Of a stretch of 36,869 bases of DNA, positions 26,909-36,422 are shown one piece after another. Source of the DNA: an uncultured Veillonellaceae bacterium (lineage in GTDB: Bacteria > Bacillota > Negativicutes > Selenomonadales > Selenomonadaceae); assembly GCA_902766015.1 (NCBI GenBank), contig CACXCC010000079.1:1-36869 (forward strand). The letters are read 5' to 3'. Both the position numbers and the translations under genes were made by a program. Position 1 is the stretch's first letter, and each line of letters starts with the position of its first letter. The notes beneath the pieces are model-generated. The model saw nothing but the letters and a program-made list of their open reading frames with translations, was not told the origin of the DNA and did not search any database.

Positions 26909-26941
26909 GAGGAGAGACGGATCGTCTCTCCTCTTTTTTTT
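26909..26941 (+). terminator. Intrinsic terminator after the NlpC/P60 gene
   Basis: A perfect 11-bp stem GAGGAGAGACG / CGTCTCTCCTC with a GAT loop, then eight Ts. Confidence 0.95.
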
Positions 26942-26956
26942 AGGAGGCTTTGCGGT

Positions 26957-27034
26957 ATGAGTGATTTTTTTCTGTTGCTGCTCATTGCGATGATGGCGGC
27001 ATATACATTCTGGGATGACCTGTTTACTGATTGA
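26957..27034 (+). CDS. Very small membrane protein, 25 residues, unrecognised
   Basis: ATG 26957 lies 9 nt behind a perfect AGGAGG (26942-26947), and the frame runs 25 codons to TGA at 27032. After a short polar start (MSD) comes one hydrophobic stretch of about 16 residues (FFLLLLIAMMAAYTFW), then an acidic end with four Asp in the last seven residues. This is the shape of a single-span small membrane protein. It has no promoter of its own: the strong terminator of the NlpC gene ends 15 nt upstream, so expression would need readthrough. Another terminator-like hairpin follows. I do not recognise a family. The strong ribosome site is the main reason to believe it is translated; a chance ORF remains possible. 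Confidence 0.5.
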   Translation: MSDFFLLLLIAMMAAYTFWDDLFTD

Positions 27035-27045
27035 CGGTCAAAAAC

Positions 27046-27088
27046 GCCGTTCTGTTCGATGAATTTGCGGAACGGCATTGCTTTTTTC
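27046..27088 (+). terminator. Terminator-like hairpin after the small membrane ORF
   Basis: GCCGTTC (27046-27052) pairs with GAACGGC (27070-27076) around a 17-nt loop, followed after four bases by TTTTTT. The loop is long, so efficiency is uncertain. Confidence 0.5.
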
Positions 27089-27106
27089 TTCAAGATTGCG
27101 CATAAT
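27078..27106 (+). promoter_or_regulatory. Possible dprA promoter
   Basis: TTGCTT (27078-27083), 17 nt, CATAAT (27101-27106; 5 of 6). The -35 matches only 3 of 6 and overlaps the T-run of the upstream hairpin. Confidence 0.4.
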
Positions 27107-27144
27107 AGGTGAATACGGTACAGATAAAGATGGAGGAATGGCCA

Positions 27145-28236
27145 ATGACCACGACAGAAACCTTTTACCTTGCCGCACTCGCGGCGTGCCCGGGGATCGG
27201 CAGTCAGAAACTGACGCACCTCTCGGAGTTTTTCGGCCGGGCGGAGGATGCCTGGTGCGCCGCGGAGGATGCCTATTGCGAGGCGGGACTCACGGTCCGT
27301 TTTGCGCGGACGCTCGCGGATTTTGTCAAAAAACATCCGCAGGAGCCGGAACGGATCGCTTCGGACTGTCAGCGTCTCGGGATTAACGTCATCGCCATTG
27401 ACGATGATCGTTATCCGCCGATTTTGAAGGAGATTTATAATCCGCCGCATGTGCTTTATTACCGCGGTACGATTGACCCGCAGGCCGAACGCATTGCCGT
27501 TGTCGGTTCGCGGCGTTTCAGCCCGTACGGTGAGGCGGCCGCGCTCGACCTCGCGGAAAAAACGGCCGCAGCGGGATTTACGATTGTCAGCGGCGCTGCG
27601 CGCGGCATTGACACGAGTGCTCATAAAGGAGCGTTGAAAACAGGCAGAACCGTCGCGATTCTCGGATGCGGCTGTGACATTGCCTATCCCGCACAGAATC
27701 GCCGCCTGCTCGACGAGATTGCCGCAAAAGGCGGAGCCGTTATCAGCGAATATCGCCCGGGAACGCAGCCGTTACCGGCGTTTTTCCCCGCACGCAACCG
27801 TATTATCGCGGGACTGGCGCGCGGAACGCTCGTCGTCGAAGCCGCGCGGCGGAGCGGTTCTCTTATTACGGCCGAACTGGCTCTCGGGGAAGGACGTGAC
27901 GTTTTCGCCGTGCCGGGAAGTATTTTTTCCCGTTCGAGTGAAGGCTGTCACGATCTCATCCGTCAGGGAGCGAGACTCGTGAGCCGTGCGCAGGATATTT
28001 TGGCGGAATATGGCAAGGGCCAGGAAGAAAAACGGCCGCATCGACCGGAAATGACGCTTGCCGAACGGCGCGTCTATCAGGTTCTGTCGTTTGACCGGCC
28101 GTTGGCCGTCGATGAAATCATTCAGAGCCTTGTGGGAGAAGTCTCCAACCTGCCGCTCGTTCTCATGCAGATGCAGCAGAAAGGCTTGATTTTGGAAAAT
28201 GAACTGCACGCATACCGCCGTGCAGAGAGGGAGTGA
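27145..28236 (+). CDS. dprA: DNA-processing protein DprA
   Basis: A 363-residue competence and recombination protein that binds incoming single-stranded DNA and loads RecA. An N-terminal HhH/SAM-like region (about 1-80) is followed by the Rossmann-like DprA domain. Its marks are RIAVVGSRRFSPYG, IVSGAARGIDTSAHKGAL, AILGCGCDIAYPAQN, FPARNRIIAGLARGTLVVEA and GREVFA-like GRDVFAVPG. The last 65 residues are the DprA winged helix (LAERRVYQVLSFDRPLAVDE). ATG 27145 is 6 nt behind GGAGGAA; GTG 27109 would bury that site. topA follows directly, the common Bacillota order dprA-topA. Its presence suggests natural transformation is possible but does not prove it. Confidence 0.95.
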   Translation: MTTTETFYLAALAACPGIGSQKLTHLSEFFGRAEDAWCAAEDAYCEAGLTVRFARTLADFVKKHPQEPERIASDCQRLGINVIAIDDDRYPPILKEIYNPPHVLYYRGTIDPQAERIAVVGSRRFSPYGEAAALDLAEKTAAAGFTIVSGAARGIDTSAHKGALKTGRTVAILGCGCDIAYPAQNRRLLDEIAAKGGAVISEYRPGTQPLPAFFPARNRIIAGLARGTLVVEAARRSGSLITAELALGEGRDVFAVPGSIFSRSSEGCHDLIRQGARLVSRAQDILAEYGKGQEEKRPHRPEMTLAERRVYQVLSFDRPLAVDEIIQSLVGEVSNLPLVLMQMQQKGLILENELHAYRRAERE

Positions 28237-28243
28237 ATGTGTT

Positions 28244-30511
28244 TTGACTTCCACAGAAGCAGAAACGAACGTGAAGGCGAAACCGAAAAAGAAACCGACG
28301 AAACCAAAGCTCAGAAAAACGTTGGTTATCGTCGAGTCGCCGGCTAAGGCGAAAACAATCGAAAAATATCTCGGACGCAGATACATGGTACGCGCGTCGA
28401 TGGGACATCTGCGCGATCTGCCGAAAAGTCAGTTCGGCATTGACGTCGACCATGATTTTGCGCCGAAATACATCAATATCCGCGGTAAGGGCGACCTGAT
28501 CAAGGCGCTCAAAAAAGACGCGAAAAACGCGAGCAAGATTTATCTCGCAAGCGACCCCGACCGTGAGGGAGAGGCAATTGCGTGGCATCTTGCCTTTATT
28601 CTTGACATTGACCCGGAGAGCAAATGCCGCATCGTGTTCAACGAGATCACGAAACCGGCGATCCAGGAAGCGATTCAGCATCCGCGGGCGATCAATCTCG
28701 ATCAGGTTGACGCACAGCAGGCGCGCCGTATGCTTGACCGCATCGTCGGTTACAAACTTTCGCCGCTGCTTTGGCGCAAAGTCCGTAAAGGCCTTTCGGC
28801 CGGTCGTGTCCAGTCGGTGACGGTCAAACTGATCTGCGACCGCGAAAAAGAAATTCAGGCATTCCAGTCGGAAGAATACTGGACGGTAGGCGCTAAACTG
28901 CGCAAGGCAAAATCCGCGATGTTTGCGGCGGATCTCGTGCAAATTGACGGTCAAAAAGCCGACCTGCACAACGAAACGGAAACAACGGCTGTCGTCAAAG
29001 AACTCGAGACGGCCCCGTATCACGTTACGGATGTCAAATCGAGTGAGCGTCACCGCAAACCGTCTGCGCCGTTTACGACGAGTTCGCTGCAGCAGGATGC
29101 CGCGCGCAAACTGGGATTTACGTCGCGCAAGACGATGATGCTCGCACAGCAGCTTTATGAAGGTATCGAACTCGGCCATCACGGTCCTACGGGTCTCATT
29201 ACCTATATGCGTACGGATTCGACGCGCGTTTCCGAAGTCGCACAGAAAGAAACGGCAGAATATCTGCTGAAAACGTTCGGTGCGGATTATGTACCGGCAA
29301 AGCCGAATATTTACGCCGCCGGCAAAAAGGCGCAGGATGCACACGAGGCGATTCGCCCGACGCACATCACGTTGACGCCGGATGACATCGAAAAATACCT
29401 GAATCGCGATCAGGCGAAGCTCTACCGCCTCATTTGGCAGCGCTTTGCGGCAAGTCAGATGACGAGTGCCGTTTATCTCACGATGACCGTCACGATCGAG
29501 GCGGGACGCCACACCTTCCGTGCACGCGGCTCGAAGCTTCAGTTTGCGGGCTTTACGGCCGTTTATGCCGGTGCTGACACGACGAAGAAGGAAAAGGATG
29601 TCCTGCTCCCGGAACTCGCAGCGGGCGACGAATTGACTCTCGCGAAAGTTCTGCCGCAGCAGCACTTTACGGAACCGCCGCCGCGCTATAATGACGCATC
29701 ACTCGTCAAAACGCTCGAGGAAAAAGATATCGGGCGCCCGAGTACATATGCGCCGATTATCGAGACGATTCAGGCGCGCGGCTACGTTCAGCGTCTGGAC
29801 AAGCATTTCCAGCCGACGGAACTCGGATTTGTCGTCGTCGACATGCTCAAGGAATATTTCCAAAAGATCGTTGACGTCAAATTTACGGCAGATCTCGAAA
29901 ACAATCTCGATGAAATCGCCGTGGGTAAAATGGAAAAGAACAAACTCCTGCATGACTTTTACGGTCCGTTCGAGGAAACGCTCGAAAAAGCGGACGAAGC
30001 GATCGGTCATGTCGAATTGCCGGTGGAAGTTTCCGATGTCCGCTGTGAACGCTGCGGCCGTCTCATGGTTGTCAAACAGGGGCGTTACGGGAAATTCCTC
30101 GCCTGCCCGGGATTCCCGGAATGCCGCAATACGAAGCCGATTTTGACGGATACGGGTGTCAAATGCCCGAAATGCGGCGGACGCATCGTCGAACGTAAAA
30201 CGCGCCGCGGGCGTATGTTCTACGGCTGCGAGAATTATCCGGACTGTGATTATACGTCGTGGGATAAGCCGCTGACGGAGAGCTGCGAGAAATGCGGCTC
30301 GTTTATGCTGCTGCATCATTATAAAAACGGCCGTGTTGTCAAATATTGCAGCAATGATGCCTGTGAGACGCGCGTGAACAACCCGATTAACGTCGAGGTC
30401 GAAAAGATGCGTCAGCGCACCGAGAAACTGAAGGAAAAAGCCGCAGCCGCGAAAGCCGAAAAAGAAGCGGCAAATGACGCACAGGCGGACGCCAAAGGAG
30501 AAAAGGCATGA
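28244..30511 (+). CDS. topA: DNA topoisomerase I (type IA)
   Basis: A 755-residue enzyme that relaxes negative supercoils by cutting one DNA strand. After a lysine-rich start (about 10-25), the TOPRIM domain opens with [19 protein letters not shown]. The active-site tyrosine is Y321 in [14 protein letters not shown]. The C-terminal part has three four-cysteine zinc ribbons (beginning [18 protein letters not shown] and CEKCGSFML), then a Lys/Ala-rich tail. I chose TTG 28244 because AGAGGGAG lies 10 nt upstream. ATG 28199 is in frame but overlaps dprA by 38 nt and adds unconserved residues. trmFO starts on the last bases (ATGA overlap). Confidence 0.95.
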   Translation: MTSTEAETNVKAKPKKKPTKPKLRKTLVIVESPAKAKTIEKYLGRRYMVRASMGHLRDLPKSQFGIDVDHDFAPKYINIRGKGDLIKALKKDAKNASKIYLASDPDREGEAIAWHLAFILDIDPESKCRIVFNEITKPAIQEAIQHPRAINLDQVDAQQARRMLDRIVGYKLSPLLWRKVRKGLSAGRVQSVTVKLICDREKEIQAFQSEEYWTVGAKLRKAKSAMFAADLVQIDGQKADLHNETETTAVVKELETAPYHVTDVKSSERHRKPSAPFTTSSLQQDAARKLGFTSRKTMMLAQQLYEGIELGHHGPTGLITYMRTDSTRVSEVAQKETAEYLLKTFGADYVPAKPNIYAAGKKAQDAHEAIRPTHITLTPDDIEKYLNRDQAKLYRLIWQRFAASQMTSAVYLTMTVTIEAGRHTFRARGSKLQFAGFTAVYAGADTTKKEKDVLLPELAAGDELTLAKVLPQQHFTEPPPRYNDASLVKTLEEKDIGRPSTYAPIIETIQARGYVQRLDKHFQPTELGFVVVDMLKEYFQKIVDVKFTADLENNLDEIAVGKMEKNKLLHDFYGPFEETLEKADEAIGHVELPVEVSDVRCERCGRLMVVKQGRYGKFLACPGFPECRNTKPILTDTGVKCPKCGGRIVERKTRRGRMFYGCENYPDCDYTSWDKPLTESCEKCGSFMLLHHYKNGRVVKYCSNDACETRVNNPINVEVEKMRQRTEKLKEKAAAAKAEKEAANDAQADAKGEKA

Positions 30512-31824
30512 AACGCATCATCATCGTCGGGGCCGGACTTGCCGGCGCCGAAGCCGCATTTCAGGCCGCGGAGCGCGGCGCTGACGTCACGCTCTACGAA
30601 ATGCGTCCGCAATCCATGACACCGGCCCATAAAACGGGCGGTTTTGCCGAACTCGTCTGCAGCAACTCGCTGCGCGGTGCGGGACTCGAAAACGCAGTCG
30701 GCGTACTCAAGGAAGAAATGCGGCGCCTGCATTCCGTTGTCATGGAAGCCGCTGACACGACGCGCGTTCCCGCGGGCGGAGCGCTTGCCGTTGACCGTCA
30801 CGGGTTCAGTGACTACATTACGGCAAAAGTCACGAACCATCCGAATGTCCACGTCATTCACGAGGAATTGACGTCAATCCCTCGCGCCGATGACGCCGTG
30901 ACGATCGTCGCGAGCGGACCGCTCACGTCAGGGAAACTTGCCGAAGACATCGCGCGCCTGACGGGCAATGATTCCCTGTACTTTTACGATGCCGCGGCGC
31001 CGATCGTGAGCCTTGAATCCGTTGACATGTCAAAGGCGTACCGTGCATCCCGTTACGGCAAAGGCGAAGCCGCCTATATCAATTGCCCGATGACGAAGGA
31101 AGAATACGAAGCGTTCTGGACAGAACTCGTGAATGCGGAAAAAACGCCGACGCATGACTTTGAGAAGGAAAAGTTCTTCGAAGGCTGTATGCCCGTTGAA
31201 GTCATGGCGTCACGCGGCCGCGATACGCTGCTTTTCGGACCGTTAAAACCGGTCGGGCTCGAAGATCCGCGTACGGGAATCCGTCCGTATGCCGTTGTTC
31301 AGCTTCGTCAGGATAATGCAACGGCGACACTTTATAACATCGTCGGGTTCCAGACGCATCTCAAATGGCCGGAACAGCGCCGTGTTTTCCATATGATTCC
31401 GGGACTTGAACACGCGGAATTTTTGCGTTACGGCGTCATGCACCGCAATACGTTTCTCAATTCGCCGCAGCATTTGCGCGCGACGATGCAGCTACGCGGC
31501 GATGACACGTTGTTCTTTGCCGGTCAGATGACGGGTGTCGAAGGATACGTCGAGTCCGCGTCATCCGGACTCGTTGCGGGCGTCAATGCCGTTCGCGTCG
31601 CCAAAGGGGAGGAACCGCTCGTGTTTCCGCCCGAGACGTGTCACGGGGCACTCTGCCACTACATTACAACGAGTGAAGCCAAGCATTTCCAGCCGATGAA
31701 TGTCAATTTCGGACTGCTGCCGCCGCTCGGTGAGCGCATCCGGGACAAAAAAGAAAAGAAACACCGCCTTGCCGAACGCGCCCTCGCATCACTCGAGGCG
31801 TTCCGGCAGGCTTACGAGCCGTAA
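30508..31824 (+). CDS. trmFO: Methylenetetrahydrofolate-tRNA-(uracil-5-)-methyltransferase TrmFO
   Basis: A 438-residue flavoenzyme that makes m5U54 (ribothymidine) in the tRNA T-loop with methylene-tetrahydrofolate as carbon donor. The FAD loop [14 protein letters not shown] is at 4-17. [12 protein letters not shown] (about 48-59) holds the first conserved cysteine, and [28 protein letters not shown] the second. [22 protein letters not shown] and [12 protein letters not shown] are further family blocks. Length is normal. ATG 30508 overlaps the topA stop by 4 nt and has AAAGGAGAAAAGGC upstream. In Bacillus the next gene is xerC (codV); here hslV follows 16 nt after the stop and xerC is absent. 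Confidence 0.97.
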   Translation: MKRIIIVGAGLAGAEAAFQAAERGADVTLYEMRPQSMTPAHKTGGFAELVCSNSLRGAGLENAVGVLKEEMRRLHSVVMEAADTTRVPAGGALAVDRHGFSDYITAKVTNHPNVHVIHEELTSIPRADDAVTIVASGPLTSGKLAEDIARLTGNDSLYFYDAAAPIVSLESVDMSKAYRASRYGKGEAAYINCPMTKEEYEAFWTELVNAEKTPTHDFEKEKFFEGCMPVEVMASRGRDTLLFGPLKPVGLEDPRTGIRPYAVVQLRQDNATATLYNIVGFQTHLKWPEQRRVFHMIPGLEHAEFLRYGVMHRNTFLNSPQHLRATMQLRGDDTLFFAGQMTGVEGYVESASSGLVAGVNAVRVAKGEEPLVFPPETCHGALCHYITTSEAKHFQPMNVNFGLLPPLGERIRDKKEKKHRLAERALASLEAFRQAYEP

Positions 31825-31840
31825 GGAGGTTTATATTATT

Positions 31841-32383
31841 ATGGATACTACATTTCACGCGACTACGATCGTAGCCGTACATAAAGACGGAAAAACCGCG
31901 ATCGCCGGTGACGGTCAGGTCACGATGGGTCAGACGGCGATTATGAAAGCCAGCGCCAAGAAAGTCCGTCGTCTCTACCACGGCAAAGTCGTTGCCGGTT
32001 TTGCCGGTTCCGTTGCCGATGCGTTTACACTGTTTGAGAAATTTGAGGCAAAACTCGAAGCCCTTCACGGCAGCCTTCAGCGCGCCGCGGTTTCGCTCGC
32101 ACAGGAATGGCGTACAGACCGCGTACTGCGTAAACTTGAGGCACTTTTGATCGTTGCCGACAAAGATACGATCCTCATGGTTTCCGGCAGCGGCGAAGTC
32201 ATCGAACCGGACGGAAACGTTCTCGCGATCGGTTCGGGCGGATTTTACGCGCAGGCAGCCGCAACGGCCATGGTTCGTCACACGGACATGGAGCCGAAAG
32301 ATATCGCTTACGAGGCGATCAATATCGCTGCCGATATCTGCGTTTACACAAACCATAACATCAAAGTGGAGGAACTGGAATAA
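31841..32383 (+). CDS. hslV: ATP-dependent protease subunit HslV
   Basis: A 180-residue proteasome-type peptidase that forms a double hexamer and works with Hsl[22 protein letters not shown] marks the mature N-terminus: the catalytic threonine is T8, so a seven-residue propeptide (MDTTFHA) must be removed. In many bacteria only the initiator Met precedes the threonine; the longer start resembles Bacillus CodW, which is reported to use an N-terminal serine. [16 protein letters not shown] and [13 protein letters not shown] are typical. ATG 31841 lies 11 nt behind TAAGGAGG. hslU starts on the base after the stop codon, so the two subunits are co-translated. Confidence 0.96.
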   Translation: MDTTFHATTIVAVHKDGKTAIAGDGQVTMGQTAIMKASAKKVRRLYHGKVVAGFAGSVADAFTLFEKFEAKLEALHGSLQRAAVSLAQEWRTDRVLRKLEALLIVADKDTILMVSGSGEVIEPDGNVLAIGSGGFYAQAAATAMVRHTDMEPKDIAYEAINIAADICVYTNHNIKVEELE

Positions 32384-33778
32384 ATGGAAGCAATCGGAGT
32401 AAATGAACAGACCCCGCGCGAAATCGTGGAGGAACTGGATAAATATATCGTCGGGCAGGACGAAGCGAAACGTTCCGTCGCCATTGCCCTGCGCAATCGT
32501 TGGCGCAGTCGTCAGTTGACGGGGCAGATGAAGGAAGAAGTCATTCCGAAAAATATCCTGATGATCGGCTCGACCGGTGTCGGCAAAACGGAAATTGCCC
32601 GCCGCCTCGCCAAACTCGTGCGTGCGCCGTTCCTGAAAGTCGAAGCGACGAAATTCACGGAAGTCGGCTATGTCGGCCGTGACGTTGACTCGATGATCCG
32701 CGACCTCGTCGAATCCGCCGTTCATATGGTCCGTGCCGAACGCATGCAGTCCGTTCAGGATAAAGCTGCCGTACAGGCCGAAGAACGCATCATTGACGTT
32801 TTCGTTCCCGAGACGAAGAAAGTCCAGAACCCGCTCGGCCGTCTTTTCGGCGGTGACGACGAGGAGGAAAAGCCGGAGAAGGAAGAGCCGAAAAAATACG
32901 CGGCCGGACGCGAATGGGTCCGCAAACGCCTGAATGCCGGCGAACTCGAGAACAAAGTCATCGAGATCGAAGTCGAAGTCCAGTCAAAACCGGTCGGCGG
33001 TATTTTCGGCGGCAGTTTTGACGGCGGCATGGGAGATAACATCCAGGATATGCTCGGCAGCATCATGCCGAAACGCCGCAAAAAACGCAAAGTCACGGTT
33101 GCACAGGCCCGTAAGATTTTCACGCAGGAAGAGGCGGAAAAGCTCATTGACATGGAGTCCGTCACCGACGAAGCCGTCCGCACGACGGAATACAGCGGCA
33201 TCATTTTCCTTGACGAGATCGACAAGGTTGCCGTTCGCGGCAATTCTTCGGGCAATGACGTCTCCCGCGAAGGCGTTCAGCGAGACATCCTGCCGATCGT
33301 CGAGGGTTCGACCGTCATGACGAAGTACGGTCCCGTCAAAACGGATCACATCCTCTTCATTGCCGCCGGCGCATTCCATGTGTCCAAACCGTCTGACCTC
33401 ATCCCGGAACTGCAGGGACGTTTCCCGATCCGCGTTGAACTCAAGTCGCTGCGCAAGGAAGATTTCCGCCGTATCCTCACGGAACCGCAGAATGCCCTGA
33501 TTAAACAGTACCAGGCGCTTCTCGCAACAGAAGGCGTGACTTTGACGTTTAACGATGACGCCATTAACCGCATCGCAGAGCTCGCCTGTGACGTCAACGA
33601 GCAGTCTGAAGATATCGGTGCCCGCCGTCTGCATACACTTCTCGAAAAACTGCTCGAAGAAGTCAGCTTCAATGCACCGGAACTCGACGATAAAGATGTC
33701 GTCATTGACGCTGCTTATGTCGATAAACGCCTGTCGGATATCGTTGTCAATCAGGATGTTTCCCAGTTCATTCTTTGA
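32384..33778 (+). CDS. hslU: ATP-dependent protease ATPase subunit HslU
   Basis: A 464-residue AAA+ unfoldase that feeds proteins to HslV. Walker A GSTGVGKT is at 62-69, Walker B is in IIFLDEIDK, and [17 protein letters not shown] is the substrate pore region with the Gly-Tyr-Val-Gly loop. An inserted I-domain with a Glu/Lys-rich stretch ([12 protein letters not shown]) lies between. The C-terminal end [12 protein letters not shown] has the hydrophobic tail that docks into HslV. ATG 32384 follows GGAGG by 11 nt, directly after the hslV stop. codY lies downstream with its own likely promoter, matching the Bacillus hslV-hslU-codY order. Confidence 0.97.
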   Translation: MEAIGVNEQTPREIVEELDKYIVGQDEAKRSVAIALRNRWRSRQLTGQMKEEVIPKNILMIGSTGVGKTEIARRLAKLVRAPFLKVEATKFTEVGYVGRDVDSMIRDLVESAVHMVRAERMQSVQDKAAVQAEERIIDVFVPETKKVQNPLGRLFGGDDEEEKPEKEEPKKYAAGREWVRKRLNAGELENKVIEIEVEVQSKPVGGIFGGSFDGGMGDNIQDMLGSIMPKRRKKRKVTVAQARKIFTQEEAEKLIDMESVTDEAVRTTEYSGIIFLDEIDKVAVRGNSSGNDVSREGVQRDILPIVEGSTVMTKYGPVKTDHILFIAAGAFHVSKPSDLIPELQGRFPIRVELKSLRKEDFRRILTEPQNALIKQYQALLATEGVTLTFNDDAINRIAELACDVNEQSEDIGARRLHTLLEKLLEEVSFNAPELDDKDVVIDAAYVDKRLSDIVVNQDVSQFIL

Positions 33779-33810
33779 TCGAAATTATCCCGTCGCAGGC
33801 ACGAAAAATA

Positions 33811-33839
33811 TTGTAAAAAGTTGTATTCGAATCTATGAT
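33811..33839 (+). promoter_or_regulatory. Probable codY promoter
   Basis: TTGTAA (33811-33816), 17 nt, TATGAT (33834-33839; 5 of 6), in the AT-rich 144-nt gap after hslU. The leader has a small hairpin, GCAATA (33870-33875) with TATTGC (33885-33890). No convincing CodY box was found here. Confidence 0.5.
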
Positions 33840-33922
33840 AATTTAGAAACTTGTGATAAAATGAATCTAGCAATAACTTTATGCTATTGCCTCTGTGGAT
33901 AAACGACGAAAGGAAGATCGGT

Positions 33923-34705
33923 ATGGCATCATCCCTACTGGAAAAAACGAGAAAAATCAACCGTCTGCTGCAGCGCTCGGAGAGCGTCGAGTATGACGGG
34001 ATGTCCCGCGTACTCAGCAACGTTCTGGGTGCCAATGTGTATATTACGAATAAAAAAGGCAAGATCTTCGGTTATGCATTCGTTGACGACTTTGAATGCG
34101 ATCTCATGATCGATAAAGTCATCAATCAGGGCGAATTCCCGAAACACTATGTCAGCTGGCTCATGCGCGTTGACTCGACGCGTGCTAACCTGCGTTCAAA
34201 AACCGGTATGTGCGCTTATGACGAAACGGAACACTGCATGTTCAACGGCAAGAATACGACGATCGTGCCGATCTACGGCGTCGGTGAGCGTATCGGTACG
34301 CTGATCGTGGCAAAATATGACACGGAATTCACGGATGACGACCTGCTGCTCTGTGAATACGGAGCTACCGTCGTCGGCATGGAGATGCTGCGTGATCACG
34401 CCCAGAAGATCGAGGTCGAAGCTCGTAAAAAAGCAACGGTTCAGATTGCGATCAATACGCTTTCGTTCTCGGAACGTAAAGCTGCCATTGCGATTCTCTC
34501 GGCCCTCAACGGTCCGGAAGGACTGCTTGTCGCGTCAAAGATCGCCGACGAAGTTAAAATTACGCGTTCGGTCATTGTCAACGCACTGCGCAAATTCGAA
34601 TCAGCCGGTGTCATTGAGTCGAAGTCACTCGGCATGAAGGGCACGTACATTAAAGTATTAAATGACTACCTGCTCGACGAAGTTCAGAAACTGAAAAACG
34701 AATAA
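33923..34705 (+). CDS. codY: GTP- and branched-chain-amino-acid-sensing repressor CodY
   Basis: A 260-residue global regulator of Bacillota that represses amino acid uptake and synthesis genes when GTP and isoleucine are high. The N-terminal GAF domain (about 1-155) opens with LLEKTRKINRLLQ and contains the branched-chain amino acid pocket. After a long linker helix, the C-terminal winged helix includes LVASKIADEVKITRSVIVNALRKFESAG (about 207-234), the DNA-reading helix. Length is the family standard. ATG 33923 is 6 nt behind AAAGGAAG; ATG 33881 would put that site inside the frame. Likely targets nearby include the amino acid transport genes, though no strong CodY box was proven. Confidence 0.97.
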   Translation: MASSLLEKTRKINRLLQRSESVEYDGMSRVLSNVLGANVYITNKKGKIFGYAFVDDFECDLMIDKVINQGEFPKHYVSWLMRVDSTRANLRSKTGMCAYDETEHCMFNGKNTTIVPIYGVGERIGTLIVAKYDTEFTDDDLLLCEYGATVVGMEMLRDHAQKIEVEARKKATVQIAINTLSFSERKAAIAILSALNGPEGLLVASKIADEVKITRSVIVNALRKFESAGVIESKSLGMKGTYIKVLNDYLLDEVQKLKNE

Positions 34706-34710
34706 AGCGT

Positions 34711-34746
34711 AAAAAAATAACCTGCCAAACGGCAGGTTATTTTTTT
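34711..34746. terminator. Bidirectional terminator between codY and the symporter gene
   Basis: A perfect 16-bp stem, with AAAAAAATAACCTGCC (34711-34726) pairing with GGCAGGTTATTTTTTT (34731-34746) over an AAAC loop. It has A and T tracts on both sides and serves both converging genes. Confidence 0.95.
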
Positions 34747-34762
34747 ATGGTGAATATAAGCG

Positions 34763-35971
34763 TCAGGCGACGTCGCCTTGTTCTTTTTCACTTTCGTTGA
34801 TAACGCAGCAAACCGCGCCGTCACCGGTGATGTTGAGACAGGTACGGAACATGTCAAGGACACGGTCGATACCGGCAACGAGGCCGAGACCTTCGATCGG
34901 CAGACCGACTGTCGTCAGGACCATGGCGAGCATGAGGAGACCTGCACCCGGAACACCGGCTGTACCGATCGAGCCGAGCGTACCGGCAAGAAGAATCATG
35001 CCCATCTGTCCGATGGAAAGATCAATACCGTAGACATTGGCGATGAAGAGCGCGCAGACGCCCTGATACAGTGCCGTACCGTCCATGTTGATCGTTGCGC
35101 CGAGCGGCAGGACGAACGAGGAAACTTCACGGGACAGACCGAGTTTTTCCTGACAGTTCTTGATGTTGACCGGCAGAGCCGCAGAGCTCGAGCACGTTGT
35201 GAACGCGATGAGCATCGCTTCACTCATGCCGCGGAAGAATTTCATCGGCGACATTTTACCGAGAACACGAGCCATCGTGGAATAGACAGCGAGTGCGTGG
35301 ATAATGCAGCCGACCGCAACACAGATAATGACGGAAAGCAGCGGCAGCAGAACGGAAGGACCGTTTGAAGCGACAACCGGAAGGAGCAGGCAGAATACAC
35401 CGATCGGAGCGAGTTGCATGACCATGCCGATAATCTTGTAGCAGGTTTCGGCACAGGCGTCGAAGAAACGGATGAGAAGCTGGGCGCGTTCGCCGCCGAC
35501 CTGAATGATGCCGACGCCGACGAAGAGTGCGAAGACGATACACGGCAGGATCTGAGCTTTAGCCATGGCGTCAACCGGATTAGCCGGGATCATGCTGACA
35601 AAGACCTGCATGATGGACGGAGCTTCCTTGACTTTGACGGCAGACTCATTTGCGAGACCGAGACCGACACCCGGCTGGACGATACCCGCAACAACAAAAC
35701 CGATTCCGATGGCGACAGCCGTCGTCAAGAGGTAAAGTGCAACGGTTTTGATACCGATACGGCCGAGCTTCTTCGTGTCACCGAGGCTCGTCATACCGAC
35801 GACCAGTGACGTGATGACAACCGGGACAATCATCATCTTGATCAGATTGATGAAAATCGTACCGATCGGAGCGATCCACCATTTAATAAACGGGACCGCG
35901 GGTTCGCCGGCAATTAATCCGACAATGACGGCTAATACCAGCGCAATAAAAATACGGACGGACAAATTCAT
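34763..35971 (-). CDS. Dicarboxylate/amino acid:cation symporter (GltP/DctA family)
   Basis: A 402-residue membrane carrier of the DAACS family, with about eight membrane spans and two re-entrant hairpins. FTTCSSSAALPVN is the serine-rich hairpin tip; most glutamate carriers have Arg or Ser where this one has the Cys. GATINMDGTALY is the NMDGT cation and substrate motif, and DMFRTCLNITGD is in the last helix. It would take up glutamate, aspartate or C4-dicarboxylates with sodium or protons; sequence does not decide which. ATG 35971 follows AAAGGAGG. Its promoter and leader share an operator-like element and a hairpin with amt, which favours a nitrogen role such as glutamate uptake. Confidence 0.88.
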   Translation of the reverse strand: MNLSVRIFIALVLAVIVGLIAGEPAVPFIKWWIAPIGTIFINLIKMMIVPVVITSLVVGMTSLGDTKKLGRIGIKTVALYLLTTAVAIGIGFVVAGIVQPGVGLGLANESAVKVKEAPSIMQVFVSMIPANPVDAMAKAQILPCIVFALFVGVGIIQVGGERAQLLIRFFDACAETCYKIIGMVMQLAPIGVFCLLLPVVASNGPSVLLPLLSVIICVAVGCIIHALAVYSTMARVLGKMSPMKFFRGMSEAMLIAFTTCSSSAALPVNIKNCQEKLGLSREVSSFVLPLGATINMDGTALYQGVCALFIANVYGIDLSIGQMGMILLAGTLGSIGTAGVPGAGLLMLAMVLTTVGLPIEGLGLVAGIDRVLDMFRTCLNITGDGAVCCVINESEKEQGDVA

Positions 35972-36015
35972 AAAAATCAGCCTCCTTTATAAAATTGACA
36001 ACAGCAGTAAAAACG

Positions 36016-36056
36016 AAAAGACGCCTCCGGCGAGATCGGTATTTCGCCGGTCTGTC
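36016..36056 (-). terminator. Attenuator-like hairpin in the symporter leader
   Basis: On the minus strand CCGGCGA (36050-36044) pairs with TCGCCGG (36033-36027), closed further out by GAC/GTC across an internal loop, then TTTTCGTTTTT. It lies between the promoter and the ribosome site of the symporter gene. Confidence 0.5.
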
Positions 36057-36072
36057 GAGACGCCTTTGTCTC
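36057..36072 (-). promoter_or_regulatory. Hexaloop hairpin in the symporter leader, like that of amt
   Basis: Minus strand: GAGAC, loop AAAGGC, GTCTC. The loop has A at 1 and G at 4. Thirteen of sixteen bases equal the amt hairpin at 2572-2587 (AAGACAACGGCGTCTT), and the outermost pair changes from A-T to G-C, keeping the stem. Confidence 0.5.
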
Positions 36073-36123
36073 AGAAAAGATATAGACATATAAGTTCCGT
36101 AACGTTTTACTCCTGCTGATTTC

Positions 36124-36152
36124 ATTGTAAAGTGAGGCGGGGTGACTGTCAA
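36124..36152 (-). promoter_or_regulatory. Promoter of the symporter gene
   Basis: Minus strand: perfect TTGACA (36152-36147), a 17-nt spacer, TACAAT (36129-36124). The transcript leader is about 145 nt and contains the hexaloop and attenuator-like hairpins. Confidence 0.85.
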
Positions 36153-36163
36153 TATGTGTAAAC

Positions 36164-36173
36164 CATGTATACA
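36164..36173 (-). promoter_or_regulatory. Candidate operator TGTATACATG upstream of the symporter promoter
   Basis: Same exact 10-mer as at 2413-2422 and the same 11-nt distance to the -35 box. The stretch from here to 36422 is AT-rich and non-coding; I see no good promoter for the permease in it, only a TAGTAT at 36321 without a matching -35. Confidence 0.5.
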
Positions 36174-36422
36174 AGATACAAAAGAAGATAAAAACATATT
36201 AATTGTCCCAGAATTTTGATGCAAATGGCAGATGCTTGTACCTAGCGAAAAGACAGGGCAGGGGAGACTGAAAAAATTTTTCCTGAAGCATTGTAAACTA
36301 TGGTAATTCCGCGGGATTTGTAGTATTCTGAAAGGGACTAAATGAAGCATCGCGGATGGCAAAGCAACAAATAACAAACAGGATAAACAGGGCGGTGCTG
36401 GGAAGGTTGTGTTATTAAGGTC

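Noticed and set aside
33840-33855. CodY autoregulatory box in the codY leader
   Set aside because: AATTTAGAAACTT resembles half of the consensus but needs deletions to align.
36342-36374. Ten-codon leader ORF before the permease
   Set aside because: It has a fair ribosome site (AAAGGG), but no terminator or antiterminator and no promoter that would include it in a transcript.
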